Assembly (NCBI GenBank): GCA_025934735.1
Contig: JAICWP010000007.1
Location: forward strand, 1-64,000
Source of the DNA: Terriglobales bacterium
GTDB taxonomy: Bacteria; Acidobacteriota; Terriglobia; Terriglobales; Acidobacteriaceae
Direction: 5' to 3'
Length of the DNA stretch: 64,000 nt
The stretch's first letter is position 1; each line of letters opens with the position of its first letter. Below are positions 43,351 to 52,731 of the stretch, piece after piece. The notes beneath the pieces were generated by a model, which was given only the letters and a program-made list of their open reading frames with translations, made no database searches and was not told the DNA's origin. The position numbers and the translations under genes are program-made.

Positions 43351-44214
43351 TCACAGTCCCACTTCGATGCGCGAGCGCGGATCCAGGTAGTCGCGCAGTG
43401 CGTCGCCGATAAAATTAAAGGAAAGCACGGCCAGCATCACCGCTGCCGCGGGAAATAGCACCAGATGAGGCGCATCGAACAGATGGGCGCGCCCGTCATT
43501 CAGCATGGAGCCCCAGCTCGCGGTTGGGGGTGGCACGCCCAGCCCCAGAAAGCTCATGGTGGCTTCAGCCAGCACTGCGCCCGCCATGCCAATGGCCGCC
43601 TGCACGATCACCGGCTGAATAATGTTGGGCAGGATATGCCGGGTGACAATGCGCCAGTCGCTTGCGCCCAAGGCCCGCGCCGCTTCCACATATTCGCGCT
43701 CGCGCGCGGCCAGCACCTGCGCGCGCACCAGGCGGGCATAGCCCACCCAGCCGCCCAGCGAGAGCGCCAGAATCAGGTTGAAGATGCCGGGCCCGCGGAA
43801 AGCCACGAAGGAAATGGCAATCAGAATTCCGGGAAACGAGAGGAACGCGTTCATCAGGATGACGTTGACGAAGCGGTCCACCTTGCCGCCGTAATACCCG
43901 GCGATCGAGCCGATCACCAGGCCGAGGAAGAGCGCCCCCACTACCACGCTGCTGCCCACCAGCATGGAAATGCGGGCGCCATAGATGAGGCGAGAAAGGA
44001 TGTCGCGCCCCAATTCGTCCGTACCGCACCAATGTGCGGCCGAAGGTGGCGCCAGCCGCGACGCCAACTCGAGGTGCGCCGGATCTTGCGGCGCAATCCA
44101 GGGCGCAAACAGCGCGAACACAACGAAGATGGCGACCAGAACCACGCCGATGGTCGCCAGCCAATTGCGCTTGGCGGCACGCGTCAGGGCCGGTGCCTGG
44201 GCTACTGTTGCCAT
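43351..44214 (-). CDS. Oligopeptide/dipeptide-type ABC transporter permease (OppC/DppC family)
   Basis: A 287-residue inner-membrane protein with about six helices. The N-terminal OppC segment (APWIAPQDPAHLELASRLAPPS, HWCGTDELGRDILSRLIYGARISM) and the ATPase-coupling EAA loop (EAARALGASDWRIVTRHILPNI) identify it. It would form the channel with the OppB-type permease encoded 144 bases upstream. No ATP-binding or solute-binding protein gene is nearby, so substrate and completeness are unknown. Confidence 0.92.
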   Translation of the reverse strand: MATVAQAPALTRAAKRNWLATIGVVLVAIFVVFALFAPWIAPQDPAHLELASRLAPPSAAHWCGTDELGRDILSRLIYGARISMLVGSSVVVGALFLGLVIGSIAGYYGGKVDRFVNVILMNAFLSFPGILIAISFVAFRGPGIFNLILALSLGGWVGYARLVRAQVLAAREREYVEAARALGASDWRIVTRHILPNIIQPVIVQAAIGMAGAVLAEATMSFLGLGVPPPTASWGSMLNDGRAHLFDAPHLVLFPAAAVMLAVLSFNFIGDALRDYLDPRSRIEVGL

Positions 44215-44358
44215 AGGTCAAAGATCAACGCAGAGGTCGCGGATAAGGACCAGAGAAAAACGGGCAATAAGGCCTGGTGGCGAAATCCATCCGGATTTAT
44301 TCCTTTCATTTGCCGCTTTTCCCTTAATTTCTTTCTGCGACCTTTGCGTTAAAGGTTC
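44215..44358. repeat. Dispersed-type intergenic inverted repeat between the permease genes
   Basis: ATCAACGCAGAGGTCGCGG near 44224 and GCGACCTTTGCGTTAAAGG near 44337 are imperfect inverted arms around an A/T-richer centre. It separates two genes expected to be one operon and resembles the gap at 19908-19986. Confidence 0.5.
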
Positions 44359-45285
44359 TTATTGCCGAATGCGCGGGTTCGCTACGGAGTACAACAAATC
44401 CGTCAGAAAATTTACCGCCACATACGTTAAGCCAATGGCCAGGATGCAGCCTTCCACCAGGTAATAATCGCGGTTGGAAATTGCCTGGATGGTAAGCCTC
44501 CCGATTCCTGGCCAGGAAAAAATCGTTTCGGTGACGATGGCGCCGGCCAGCAGCGCGCCAAACTGCAAGCCCACCACGGTAAGCACCGGGATCATGGCAT
44601 TGCGCAGGGCGTGCCGGTAAACTACCGTGCGCTCCGGCAGGCCTTTGGCGCGCGCCGTACGAATGTAGTCCTGGCCCAACTCCTCCAGCATGGAAGTGCG
44701 CACCATGCGGGTGAGGATGGCAGCCAGCGCGCTGCCCATGGTAATCGCCGGCAGCACCAGGTGCCCGAAGGAGCCCGAGCCCGATACGGGCAGCCAGCCC
44801 AATTCAATGGCAAAAAACAATATGAGCACTGGGCCGAGCGCGAAATTAGGGAACGACAGGCCGAACAGGCTGACCACGCTGAGCAGTCGGTCATCCCAGC
44901 GGTTACGCCTTTGCGCCGAGCGCACGCCTGCCGGGATGGAAAGCGCTAGCGCCAGCAGCAGCGAGGCCACCGTCAACTCCAGCGTGTATGGATACCGCTG
45001 AGCGATCAGGCTGCTCACACCCTGGTTGAAGCGCAGCGACGGTCCCAAATTACCGTGCAGCACACCCGCCCAATAATTAACGTATTGCTTGCCGAGCGGC
45101 ACATCCAGACCATAAGCGTGGCGCGCCGCCTGCATGTCCATTGCCGCCGCCCCCTCGCCCAGCATCTGCTGGATGGGATCACCGGGCACGAGGTGAATCA
45201 GCAGAAAAACGATTGATACCACCAGCCAGATGACCGGCAGGGTGTAAAGCAGGCGAACACCCAAATAGCGGAGCGTGGCTCTCAT
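44359..45285 (-). CDS. Oligopeptide/dipeptide-type ABC transporter permease (OppB/DppB family)
   Basis: A 308-residue inner-membrane protein. The start RYLGVRLLYTLPVIWLVVSIVFLLIHLVPGDP and the EAA loop YIRTARAKGLPERTVVYRHALRNAMIPVLTVVG are typical of OppB/DppB, as is the ending RNYYLVEG-like NRDYYLVEGCILAIG and DLLYSVANPRIR. It pairs with the OppC-type gene downstream to form a heterodimeric permease, probably for peptides, nickel or similar solutes. A secreted hypothetical protein gene lies upstream on the same strand. Confidence 0.93.
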   Translation of the reverse strand: MRATLRYLGVRLLYTLPVIWLVVSIVFLLIHLVPGDPIQQMLGEGAAAMDMQAARHAYGLDVPLGKQYVNYWAGVLHGNLGPSLRFNQGVSSLIAQRYPYTLELTVASLLLALALSIPAGVRSAQRRNRWDDRLLSVVSLFGLSFPNFALGPVLILFFAIELGWLPVSGSGSFGHLVLPAITMGSALAAILTRMVRTSMLEELGQDYIRTARAKGLPERTVVYRHALRNAMIPVLTVVGLQFGALLAGAIVTETIFSWPGIGRLTIQAISNRDYYLVEGCILAIGLTYVAVNFLTDLLYSVANPRIRQ

Positions 45286-45390
45286 GAAACGAAGTTGGAG
45301 CTATTGTAGGGCTTTGAGAGCTGGGCGGGAATACGGTTGCGGTAACCCAGGGCAATACTGACAATACCGCCTCGCCACCGTGCTTCCGCC

Positions 45391-45972
45391 TTAGTGCTTC
45401 TTCAGTTCGTGGTCCACACGGTTGGCTTCATGATCCATCGCCGGCAGGAGTGTATCGGAAACATTCGCGGAAGGTCTTTCCAGAACCGAAGTGTCCAGCA
45501 CCGGCTTAAAGCGCCCAATTCGAAACAACGCAAAGGCCACTTCCAAATTGTCCCGGTGCACAGGACCGCTGGAGCCTCCCATCGGATCGCTCGCATCCAC
45601 GCTGGGAACACGGCCGCCAATCGAAATCTGCGGCGCTTGTGGCTCCAGCAGATGCTGCCGTGGGTCGCGAATTTGTGTCAACAGAAGGTAATCACAGTTC
45701 TTTTGCTGCGATTCATGCCCGTTGTCTTTGCTGAGCTGCAACGGATATCGCGACGACGTGGATGAATCCATGGCGACCGCACCCACTTTGTTCTGCTTGA
45801 GGCTCTTGACCAGGCGCTCTGTTAAGTGTTCTACAAAAGCCGAGGTCGTGCTCGCGTTGCCCACGACCGCGACGCACACTTTCGCGGGCTCACTTCTGGG
45901 CCCATCCTGTGCGAATATGCCAGTCGAGAGACCGAGAAAAGCGGCAGTAGCAGCTAGGGAGAACAGGCGCAT
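45391..45972 (-). CDS. Secreted hypothetical protein
   Basis: 193 residues with a strong GGAGGTG ribosome site four bases before the ATG, and a signal peptide ending near GIFAQ. The mature part begins KVCVAVVGNASTTSAFVEHLTERLVKSLKQ, like a small alpha/beta domain, and ends in a His/Lys-rich tail. I do not recognise the family. The predicted fold recalls FlgO- or lipoprotein-type stress proteins, but this is weak. It follows the CNNM/CorC gene by 36 bases and is probably co-transcribed. Confidence 0.72.
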   Translation of the reverse strand: MRLFSLAATAAFLGLSTGIFAQDGPRSEPAKVCVAVVGNASTTSAFVEHLTERLVKSLKQNKVGAVAMDSSTSSRYPLQLSKDNGHESQQKNCDYLLLTQIRDPRQHLLEPQAPQISIGGRVPSVDASDPMGGSSGPVHRDNLEVAFALFRIGRFKPVLDTSVLERPSANVSDTLLPAMDHEANRVDHELKKH

Positions 45973-46008
45973 GGGGCACCTCCCAACAACCCTAAGTATA
46001 AGCCGGGT

Positions 46009-47379
46009 TTAATCCCCGGTCCGGCTCACCACCTGCGACCGCTCCTGCAGGATTTCAATGCGCACCTTGGCGATGCGGTGCCCGCCCATCTCCACCACCG
46101 TGAAGCGGCGGCCCCCATAATCGAAAAAATCACCGGTAGCAGGAATCTTCTGCAGACGGGAGAGCACGAATCCAGCCAGAGTTTCAAATCCCTGGTCGCG
46201 CGGCAGGGTGAGCTGGTACTGGCTCTCCAGGTCGAGGATATTGGCCGAGCCTTCCAGAACCATGGTTGCGCCCGCTTTCAGGGGCGCCAGGCCAGCCACA
46301 TCGAACTCATCTTCGATTTCGCCCACCAATTGCTCCAGCACATCTTCGACCGTGACCACGCCTACCGTGGAACCGAACTCATCCACCACCACCGCCAGGT
46401 GGCGCTTGCGCTGTTTGAATTCGGTGAGCAGGTCGCCCAGGGGCTTAGTCTCCGGCACCACCAGCACATCGCGCATGATCTGGCTGATGGGCATCTTGGC
46501 TACGCGCGCCGCCGCCGGTTGCGCTGGGGAGAGTGACACCCGCAGCCGCATCCAGCGCATCAGGTCCTTGGCGTAGAGAATCCCCACAATGTGCTCGGGG
46601 CCGCGCTGCGGATCGTAAACCGGGATGCGCGAGTGCTGCTCCTCGACCACTCGCGCCACTGCTTCGTCCAGGGTCAGGTCGGCGGGAAAAGAAAAGATGT
46701 TGGGCCGCGGCACCATTACTTCCCGCACCGTCACCTCACCCAGTTCCAGGGCGTGGCTAACAATTTCTTCCTCGAAAGGCGCAATCAGCCCAAAGCGCCG
46801 GCTGGCGGCGACAATCAGCTTCAATTCCTCCGGCGAATGCGCCGCGCCGCTGCGGATTTGGCGGGAGCCGAACGCGCGCAATACCGCATCGGCCGAGCGG
46901 TTCATCACGTAAAGAAAGGGCCACGAGATGGCCAGGAAGACGTCCATGGGACCGGCCACCGCGAGCGCCACCCGTTCGGCGCGCTGCAAGGCCACCGATT
47001 TGGGAACAATTTCGCCGAGAATCAGCAGCACATAAGTGATTAGCGAAAAGGAAATCACTACGGCCAGGGTGTGGGCGTAAACCTTGGCGTGGGGTACGTT
47101 GACCAGGGCGCCTTGCAGCATGCGCGCCACCACCGGTTCGCCAATCCAGCCCAGAAGCAGGCTGGCCAGCGTGACGCCAAATTGCACTCCGGCCAGCACT
47201 TCGGCCAGGCGCTGGTGCAGTTTTTGAACGGTACGGGCGCCGATGCGGCGGGCCTCCACCAACTGCTGCAGACGCGTATCGCGAACGCTGACCAGAGCGA
47301 ATTCGGCGGCGACGAAGAATGCGTTGGCCGCCACCAGCAGCACGACCAGCAACACCCGCAGCAGCAGAAAACTAACCAT
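46009..47379 (-). CDS. CNNM/CorC-type membrane protein (hemolysin family, DUF21-CBS-CorC)
   Basis: A 456-residue inner-membrane protein. Residues 1-190 form the CNNM/DUF21 domain ([39 protein letters not shown]). Two CBS domains follow at about 215-335 ([34 protein letters not shown]), then the CorC_HlyC domain ([10 protein letters not shown]-like, [25 protein letters not shown]). Homologues take part in magnesium/cobalt efflux or homeostasis; the hemolysin label is historical. Confidence 0.92.
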   Translation of the reverse strand: MVSFLLLRVLLVVLLVAANAFFVAAEFALVSVRDTRLQQLVEARRIGARTVQKLHQRLAEVLAGVQFGVTLASLLLGWIGEPVVARMLQGALVNVPHAKVYAHTLAVVISFSLITYVLLILGEIVPKSVALQRAERVALAVAGPMDVFLAISWPFLYVMNRSADAVLRAFGSRQIRSGAAHSPEELKLIVAASRRFGLIAPFEEEIVSHALELGEVTVREVMVPRPNIFSFPADLTLDEAVARVVEEQHSRIPVYDPQRGPEHIVGILYAKDLMRWMRLRVSLSPAQPAAARVAKMPISQIMRDVLVVPETKPLGDLLTEFKQRKRHLAVVVDEFGSTVGVVTVEDVLEQLVGEIEDEFDVAGLAPLKAGATMVLEGSANILDLESQYQLTLPRDQGFETLAGFVLSRLQKIPATGDFFDYGGRRFTVVEMGGHRIAKVRIEILQERSQVVSRTGD

Positions 47380-47690
47380 GTAAAACTAGATTCTAACATC
47401 TTCCTACCGCAGGCCTATGGACGTAATGGTCTGTGTTATCCTTCAGTTGCAGAGAAGCAAGCACAATAATGAGTGGATCTACCCGGCGCCCTCGCGCCTG
47501 CTTGGCCCCGCCGGTCAGAAGGACCCCCAATTAGCTTCTTGCTTCCCTTTTACGGCCATTCCGGTCTAACCAACGTCGGAAGGGCAAAACCGTAATTCCG
47601 CCACAAATTTTCTCCGCCCGCCAGGAACAAATAGCGAGTGGCTGGCGTAATAGAGAGTGAAGGCGATCTGTTCGCAGCAGGAGGACCACC
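47380..47690. other. Divergent intergenic region
   Basis: About 310 bases between the leftward CNNM gene and the rightward adaptor gene. Only short open frames without ribosome sites are present. It should hold two promoters; none stands out. Confidence 0.45.
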
Positions 47691-48908
47691 GTGGCCAACG
47701 GCAATGGTAATGGCAAAAAGAAGAAGCACAAACGGCTGCTTTACATCGGCGGATCGCTGATAGCCCTCGTTCTCATCGTGCTCGCGGTTTCAGCCGCGAC
47801 CCGCGGGGGGACCAAGATTGATCCCACCAAGCTGGCCAAGGTGGAGCGCGGCGATCTGGCTAAAAGCGTGGTCGCCACCGGCAAGGTAGAACCCATCACC
47901 AAGGTGGAGATCAAGTCCAAAGCCAGCGGCATCGTTAAGAAATTGCTCGTGGACGCCGGCGATCGGGTCAAGAAAGGCCAGATTTTGTGTGAATTGGACC
48001 GCGAGGAGATCCAAGCGCAGGTAAACTCCGCCAAGGCTCAGTCGCTGGCATCCGAAGCCGCCGAGCGCGGCGCCACCGCCGATCTGGCGCGCGCCAAGGT
48101 GGACGCCGAGGGTCCGGATGTCCCGCTGCTGAAACGGGCGTATGAGCGGGCCCAGAACATGGCCAAAGAAGGGGTAGTTTCGCAATCGGCGCTGGACGAT
48201 GCGCAGAAGAACTACGAGTTAGCCCTCAACAAGCAGAACGTCTCCAAAGCACAGGTCCTGGTGTTGAGCGCAAAGGAAAAGCAGGCCGCCGCCCAGGTGC
48301 AGCAGGACAAAGCCAACCTCGCCCAACTGCAAGAACAGTACAGTTACACCACCATCACTTCCCCGATTGATGGCGTAGTCCTCTCCCGCGACGTGGAGAT
48401 GGGCGATGCCGTCAGCTCCATCCTGGTGCTCGGCTCATCCGCCACCCTCATCATGACCCTGGGCGATACCAGCCAGGTTTATGTGAAAGGCAAGGTGGAC
48501 GAGAGCGATATCGGAAAGGTCTACCTCGGACAGCCGGCGCGCATCAAGGTGGAATCCTTCAAGGACAAAACCTTCTACGGTAAGGTCACCAAGATTGCGC
48601 CCATGGGCGTGGAGAAGGACAACGTCACGACTTTCGAAGTGCGCGTCTCCATCAATAATCCCGGTGGCGAGCTCAAGGCCAACATGACCGCTAACGCGGA
48701 GGTCATCCTGGAAGAGCACAAAAACGTGCTGCAGATTCCTGAAGGGGCGCTGATCTACGACAAAGACAAAAAGTCCTACGTGCAGGTGCCCGACCCCCAT
48801 GCCAAGGATGGCATGCGGAAGATCGCGGTCAACGTCGGCATCTCTAATGGCGCCAAAACCGAAGTGCTGGGCGGGCTGAAGGAAGGCGAACAAGTGGTGC
48901 TGCAATAA
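47691..48908 (+). CDS. Periplasmic adaptor (MacA/HlyD family) of a tripartite efflux system
   Basis: 405 residues from a GTG with AGGAGG eight bases upstream. A basic N-terminus (KKKKHKR) precedes one membrane anchor at about 16-36. The lipoyl/barrel-sandwich halves (VEIKSKASGIVKKLLVDAGDRVKKGQ and TTITSPIDGVVLSRDVEMGDAV) bracket an alpha-helical hairpin of about 100 residues. A beta-barrel and membrane-proximal domain follow (DVKGKVDESDIGKVYLGQPARIKVE-like). It should link an inner-membrane MacB-type permease to an outer-membrane channel. Two permease genes follow, but no ATPase gene. Confidence 0.92.
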   Translation: MANGNGNGKKKKHKRLLYIGGSLIALVLIVLAVSAATRGGTKIDPTKLAKVERGDLAKSVVATGKVEPITKVEIKSKASGIVKKLLVDAGDRVKKGQILCELDREEIQAQVNSAKAQSLASEAAERGATADLARAKVDAEGPDVPLLKRAYERAQNMAKEGVVSQSALDDAQKNYELALNKQNVSKAQVLVLSAKEKQAAAQVQQDKANLAQLQEQYSYTTITSPIDGVVLSRDVEMGDAVSSILVLGSSATLIMTLGDTSQVYVKGKVDESDIGKVYLGQPARIKVESFKDKTFYGKVTKIAPMGVEKDNVTTFEVRVSINNPGGELKANMTANAEVILEEHKNVLQIPEGALIYDKDKKSYVQVPDPHAKDGMRKIAVNVGISNGAKTEVLGGLKEGEQVVLQ

Positions 48909-49012
48909 GGCGCTGTGGGCGCTCGGCTATCGGCTCTTGGCCTCTTAGCAGGCAGTGAAACGTCGGGACGGAGCGCCAATACCCAAGAGCTAACAGCCAA
49001 CCGCTGGTTTCC
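48909..49012. repeat. Short intergenic inverted repeat
   Basis: GCTATCGGCTCTTGGCCTCTTA near 48922 and CCAAGAGCTAACAGCCAA near 48983 are inverted copies of one word. This matches the dispersed non-coding type in other gaps of this window. It separates the adaptor from the first permease gene. Confidence 0.5.
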
Positions 49013-50281
49013 ATGAACCTCCTCGAGCTAATGCGGCAGACGCTCTCCACCTTCCGCGCTCATAAGACGCGAACCTTTCTCACCATGTTCGGCATCATCT
49101 GGGGAATTTCCTCGGTCATCATCCTGGTCGGCCTGGGCCAGGGCTTCAGCAAAGACCAGAGAAAGCGCATGGAGAGCCTGGGCAAGGATCTGGTGATCGT
49201 GTGGGGAGGCCGCACCAGCGCGCAGGCAGGCGGCCTGGCGGCCGGGCGAGAAATTCCGCTCAACGTCAGCGACGCCGTCCTGATCAGACAGCAATGCTAT
49301 CTGGTGAAGGCGGTCAGCCCGGAACTGCGACGCTCCGTGCCCGAGGTCAGCGCTTTTAATCAGTCCAACCGTTCGGTGGTAGGGATGTGGCCCGAGTACC
49401 AGGATTTCCGTTCTCTGAAAGTCTCCGAGGGGCGGCTCATTACCCAGGATGATGAGGATCAGGGCGCGCGGGTGGTGATCCTGGGCGACGCCGCGAGCAA
49501 GCAGTTATTCAATGGACAGCCGGCGGTGGGCGCCACCATCTCCATCCTGGGCTGGCCCTACACTGTGGTAGGAGTGCTGGAGAAGAAGAAGCAGAACTCC
49601 AATTACAGCGGCCCAGACAACGACAACCTCTACGCGCCCTTCTCCGCCGTGGCTCGCGACCTGCCGCCGCCCGAAAACGACCAGGGCCAAAAGCGCACCG
49701 TGCAGCGCGGCTGGGTCAACGACATTGTTTTCGAGGTGGCCAATGCCGACGAGCACGAGGCCGCGGTCCTGCAGGTGCGTCGGGTTCTGGGACGCGTCCA
49801 CCACTTCGACGCCGCCGACAAAGACGCGCTCTTCATCTGGGACACCATGGAGGGCGCGAAACTGGTGAGCCGCATTTTTGACGTCATCACCATCTTCTTC
49901 GGCTGCGTGGCCATCATGACCCTGTGCCTGGGTGGGATTGGGGTGATGAATATCATGCTGGTTTCGGTGAGCGAGCGCACCCGGGAAATCGGGATGCGCA
50001 AGGCGATTGGCGCCACCAAGGCCGACATTCTGCGCCAGTTTTTCGCCGAATCCGCCATTTTGACCGTGTTCAGCGGAGCTATCGGCCTGTCCGTGGGCAT
50101 CGGGCTGTGCGTCGCCATGGGCGCTATTCCCCTCCCCGATTTTGTCCCCCATCCCATTATTTCGTCGGCCTCGCTGGTGGCTTCGGTGCTTACGCTCTCG
50201 CTGATCACGGTGACCGCCGGCGTGTACCCGGCGCAACGAGCGGCGGAAATGGAGCCCATCGAATCCCTGCGCTATGAATAA
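49013..50281 (+). CDS. MacB-like ABC transporter permease (FtsX fold), first copy
   Basis: 422 residues. One helix near 20-42 (RTFLTMFGIIWGISSVIILVG), a large periplasmic MacB_PCD domain (about 45-285), then three helices in the FtsX domain with GVMNIMLVSVSERTREIGMRKAIGATKADIL. Unlike E. coli MacB it has no N-terminal ATPase, so a separate ATP-binding protein is required. It forms a unit with the adaptor, the DUF4097 gene and the second permease. Confidence 0.92.
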   Translation: MNLLELMRQTLSTFRAHKTRTFLTMFGIIWGISSVIILVGLGQGFSKDQRKRMESLGKDLVIVWGGRTSAQAGGLAAGREIPLNVSDAVLIRQQCYLVKAVSPELRRSVPEVSAFNQSNRSVVGMWPEYQDFRSLKVSEGRLITQDDEDQGARVVILGDAASKQLFNGQPAVGATISILGWPYTVVGVLEKKKQNSNYSGPDNDNLYAPFSAVARDLPPPENDQGQKRTVQRGWVNDIVFEVANADEHEAAVLQVRRVLGRVHHFDAADKDALFIWDTMEGAKLVSRIFDVITIFFGCVAIMTLCLGGIGVMNIMLVSVSERTREIGMRKAIGATKADILRQFFAESAILTVFSGAIGLSVGIGLCVAMGAIPLPDFVPHPIISSASLVASVLTLSLITVTAGVYPAQRAAEMEPIESLRYE

Positions 50282-50333
50282 AATTCTTGCTCGCCTGCGG
50301 GCTTGTCATACGTCTCTTTAACGGAGGAAGCTA

Positions 50334-51314
50334 ATGCGCACCAACAAAAGCCTGTTTCTAGCTTTAGCCATGGCACTGGCGGCGAGTTTATCGCTCGCGG
50401 CGTTACCCGCCCAGGCCGCCGCCCGCGGCTCGTTTCAGCGTACGTTGACGGTCACCGGACCGGTGGACCTCGACGTCACTACCGGCTCCGGCAACATTGA
50501 TGTGCGCGCCGGGGCCGTGGGATCCGTGCAGGTTACAGGCCGCATTAAGGTCAGCGGCTGGGGTGACAACGGCGAAGAGAAGGTCCGCAAGCTGGAACAG
50601 ACCCCTCCGATTCAGCAGAACGGCAACAGCATCCGCATCGGCTATATCACCGACCCGGAGCTGCGGCGCAATGTGTCGATTGACTATCAAATCGTGGTTC
50701 CGCAGGCTACGAGCCTGACCTCCCACACAGGCTCCGGTGACCAAAAAATTGATGGCATCAAAGGCCCCGTGGAGGCACGTTCCGGTTCGGGTGACATGCA
50801 CCTATCAAGCGTCGGCAGCCGCTTGGAAGCGCACACCGGCTCCGGCGACCTGCAGATGAACGACATCAACGGCGACGTGCGCGCCCGCACCGGCAGCGGC
50901 AACATTCAGGGGGACGGCGTGGCCGGCGGGTTCGATGCGGAGACCGGCAGTGGCGACGTTACCCTTCGGCAGACGGCTAGCGGCGAAGTTCGCGTGCGCA
51001 CCGGGTCCGGCGGGGTTGATTTGCACGGCGTGCGCAGCATGGTGAACGCCGATACCGGCAGCGGCGACGTCAGCGTCGAAGGCACTCCTGGCGGCGAATG
51101 GAAGCTCAGCGCCGGCTCCGGCACTATCAAGCTGCGAATTCCCAGCCAGGCCGGTTTTAACCTGGACGCTTCCACCAGTTCGGGAGACATCGAACTGAGC
51201 CACACGGTGGCGGTTTCCGGCAACATCTCGCGGCACTCCATTCATGGCAAAGCCGGGAACGGCGGCAGCCTGGTGGAAGTGCGCACCGGGTCAGGGAATA
51301 TTGAGATCGAATAG
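50334..51314 (+). CDS. Secreted DUF4097 beta-strand repeat protein
   Basis: 326 residues with a signal peptide ending near PAQAAA and a GGAGGAAG ribosome site. The body is a regular series of short units of about 18 residues built on TGSGD/TGSGN (HTGSGDQKIDGIKGPVEARSG, LQMNDINGDVRARTGSG), expected to form a right-handed beta-helix or stacked strands. DUF4097 proteins often accompany sensing or envelope-stress loci, with no defined biochemistry. Its place between two MacB-like permease genes suggests a partner or cargo of the efflux system. Confidence 0.88.
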   Translation: MRTNKSLFLALAMALAASLSLAALPAQAAARGSFQRTLTVTGPVDLDVTTGSGNIDVRAGAVGSVQVTGRIKVSGWGDNGEEKVRKLEQTPPIQQNGNSIRIGYITDPELRRNVSIDYQIVVPQATSLTSHTGSGDQKIDGIKGPVEARSGSGDMHLSSVGSRLEAHTGSGDLQMNDINGDVRARTGSGNIQGDGVAGGFDAETGSGDVTLRQTASGEVRVRTGSGGVDLHGVRSMVNADTGSGDVSVEGTPGGEWKLSAGSGTIKLRIPSQAGFNLDASTSSGDIELSHTVAVSGNISRHSIHGKAGNGGSLVEVRTGSGNIEIE

Positions 51315-51316
51315 GG

Positions 51317-51376
51317 TTTCAAAGTTTCGGGTTTCGGTTTGCTGGGACACGAAACTTGAAACTCGAAACTCTCAAA
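51317..51376. repeat. Intergenic inverted repeat
   Basis: GTTTCAAAGTTTCGGGTTTCG and CGAAACTTGAAACTCGAAAC are imperfect inverted arms of one word. The gap between the DUF4097 gene and the second permease is mostly this element. Confidence 0.6.
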
Positions 51377-51413
51377 TCTCGTAGCTACACATAGCAGAGC
51401 GCGGCGCAATCCC

Positions 51414-52670
51414 ATGATGCTGAAGGAACTCATCCTGCAAGGCTGGCAAGCGCTGATGCGCAACCGTCTGCGCTCGGTGCTCACCATGCTGGGCATCACC
51501 TGGGGGCTGGTCTCGGTGGTGATCCTGCTGTCTTACGGGCAGGGGTTGGGCGGCGGCATCCTGGCGGCGTTCTCCGCGATGGGTAACAATGTGATCGTGC
51601 TCTGGCCCGGCCAGACCAGCATGCAGGCCGGGGGCCAGCGGGCCGGCAAGAAAGTCAAGTACGAGTATGCGGACGTGGAAGCCATCCGTGACGAGGTGCC
51701 GCTGGTGCGAGCGGTGAGCGCCGAATCCACCGACCAACTGGCTTACAAGCTGGGCACGCGCGTGGTCTCTATTCAAACCCGCGGCGTGGAACTTCCCTAC
51801 GGCCAGATGCGCCGGCTGGAAATCGCCGACGGGCGCTACTTCGATGCTTCCGATTTTACCGAGCACCGGCGGGTAGTGATTCTCGGCTACGACGCTAACA
51901 AGAAAATCTTTCAGGGCGCCCCCGCAGTGGGCCAGTCGGTCGAAATTGGCGGGCAGATGTTCGACGTGATCGGGGTAATGAAGCAAAAGATTCAGGATTC
52001 CATGTATGAGGGTCCAGACAATCAGGATGGCTTCATTCCGTTCGACTGTTACCAGGATCTGAAGAGCCAGCGCGACCCCGACATGATCGTCTTCCAGCCA
52101 CTGGATCCGTCGCTGGATGGCAAGACGCTTGCGGCAGTGCGCACCGTACTGGCCCGCCGGCACCACTTCAATCCTAAGGACGACAAAGCCACCCCGGAGT
52201 GGAACACGATTGAAACCAAGAGCATGATCCGAGCCTTCAGCCTGGGGCTGCAGGTGGTGCTGGGGATTATCGGCGCCCTCACCCTGGCTGTGGGCGGAGT
52301 GGGCGTGATGAACATCATGCTGGTTTCTGTGACCGAACGGACCAGGGAAATCGGCCTGCGCAAGGCCCTGGGCGCCAAGCAGTTCCACATTCTTACTCAA
52401 TTTCTGCTTGAGGCTCTGGTGCTGACCTTTCTGGGCGGCCTAGCGGGGATTGTATTTTCTTTGGTGCTTACCCGCGCTATACCGCCGCTGCCCCTCTACA
52501 GCGCGCTGTACAAGACCGCCAATCACCAGGGTGACGTATTCCTGCACATGTCCGTCAGCGTGGTGACTGTATCGTTTATCATCCTTTCGCTGGTGGGCAT
52601 GGTTTCCGGCTTCTGGCCTGCGTGGAAGGCGGCCCGCCTGAGCCCGATTGAAGCCCTGCGTTACGAGTAG
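51414..52670 (+). CDS. MacB-like ABC transporter permease (FtsX fold), second copy
   Basis: 418 residues with the same design as the first copy: helix near 20-42 (RSVLTMLGITWGLVSVVILLS), MacB_PCD periplasmic domain, and FtsX helices with GVMNIMLVSVTERTREIGLRKALGAKQFHIL. It also lacks an ATPase domain. The two permeases differ clearly, so they could form a heterodimer or serve different substrates. A palindrome and a new gene follow after 60 bases. Confidence 0.92.
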   Translation: MMLKELILQGWQALMRNRLRSVLTMLGITWGLVSVVILLSYGQGLGGGILAAFSAMGNNVIVLWPGQTSMQAGGQRAGKKVKYEYADVEAIRDEVPLVRAVSAESTDQLAYKLGTRVVSIQTRGVELPYGQMRRLEIADGRYFDASDFTEHRRVVILGYDANKKIFQGAPAVGQSVEIGGQMFDVIGVMKQKIQDSMYEGPDNQDGFIPFDCYQDLKSQRDPDMIVFQPLDPSLDGKTLAAVRTVLARRHHFNPKDDKATPEWNTIETKSMIRAFSLGLQVVLGIIGALTLAVGGVGVMNIMLVSVTERTREIGLRKALGAKQFHILTQFLLEALVLTFLGGLAGIVFSLVLTRAIPPLPLYSALYKTANHQGDVFLHMSVSVVTVSFIILSLVGMVSGFWPAWKAARLSPIEALRYE

Positions 52671-52694
52671 CTGTGCCGTGATCACCCGCCGTAA

Positions 52695-52708
52695 TTAGCC
52701 GAGGCTAA
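52695..52708. promoter_or_regulatory. TTAGCC-GA-GGCTAA palindrome before the homocysteine methyltransferase gene
   Basis: A 14-bp palindrome with perfect six-base arms, ending 23 bases before the ATG at 52732. The short centre argues for a protein-binding operator rather than an RNA hairpin. The cognate regulator is unknown. Confidence 0.4.
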
Positions 52709-52731
52709 GCGAATCCTGTATTCTTTTTCCC

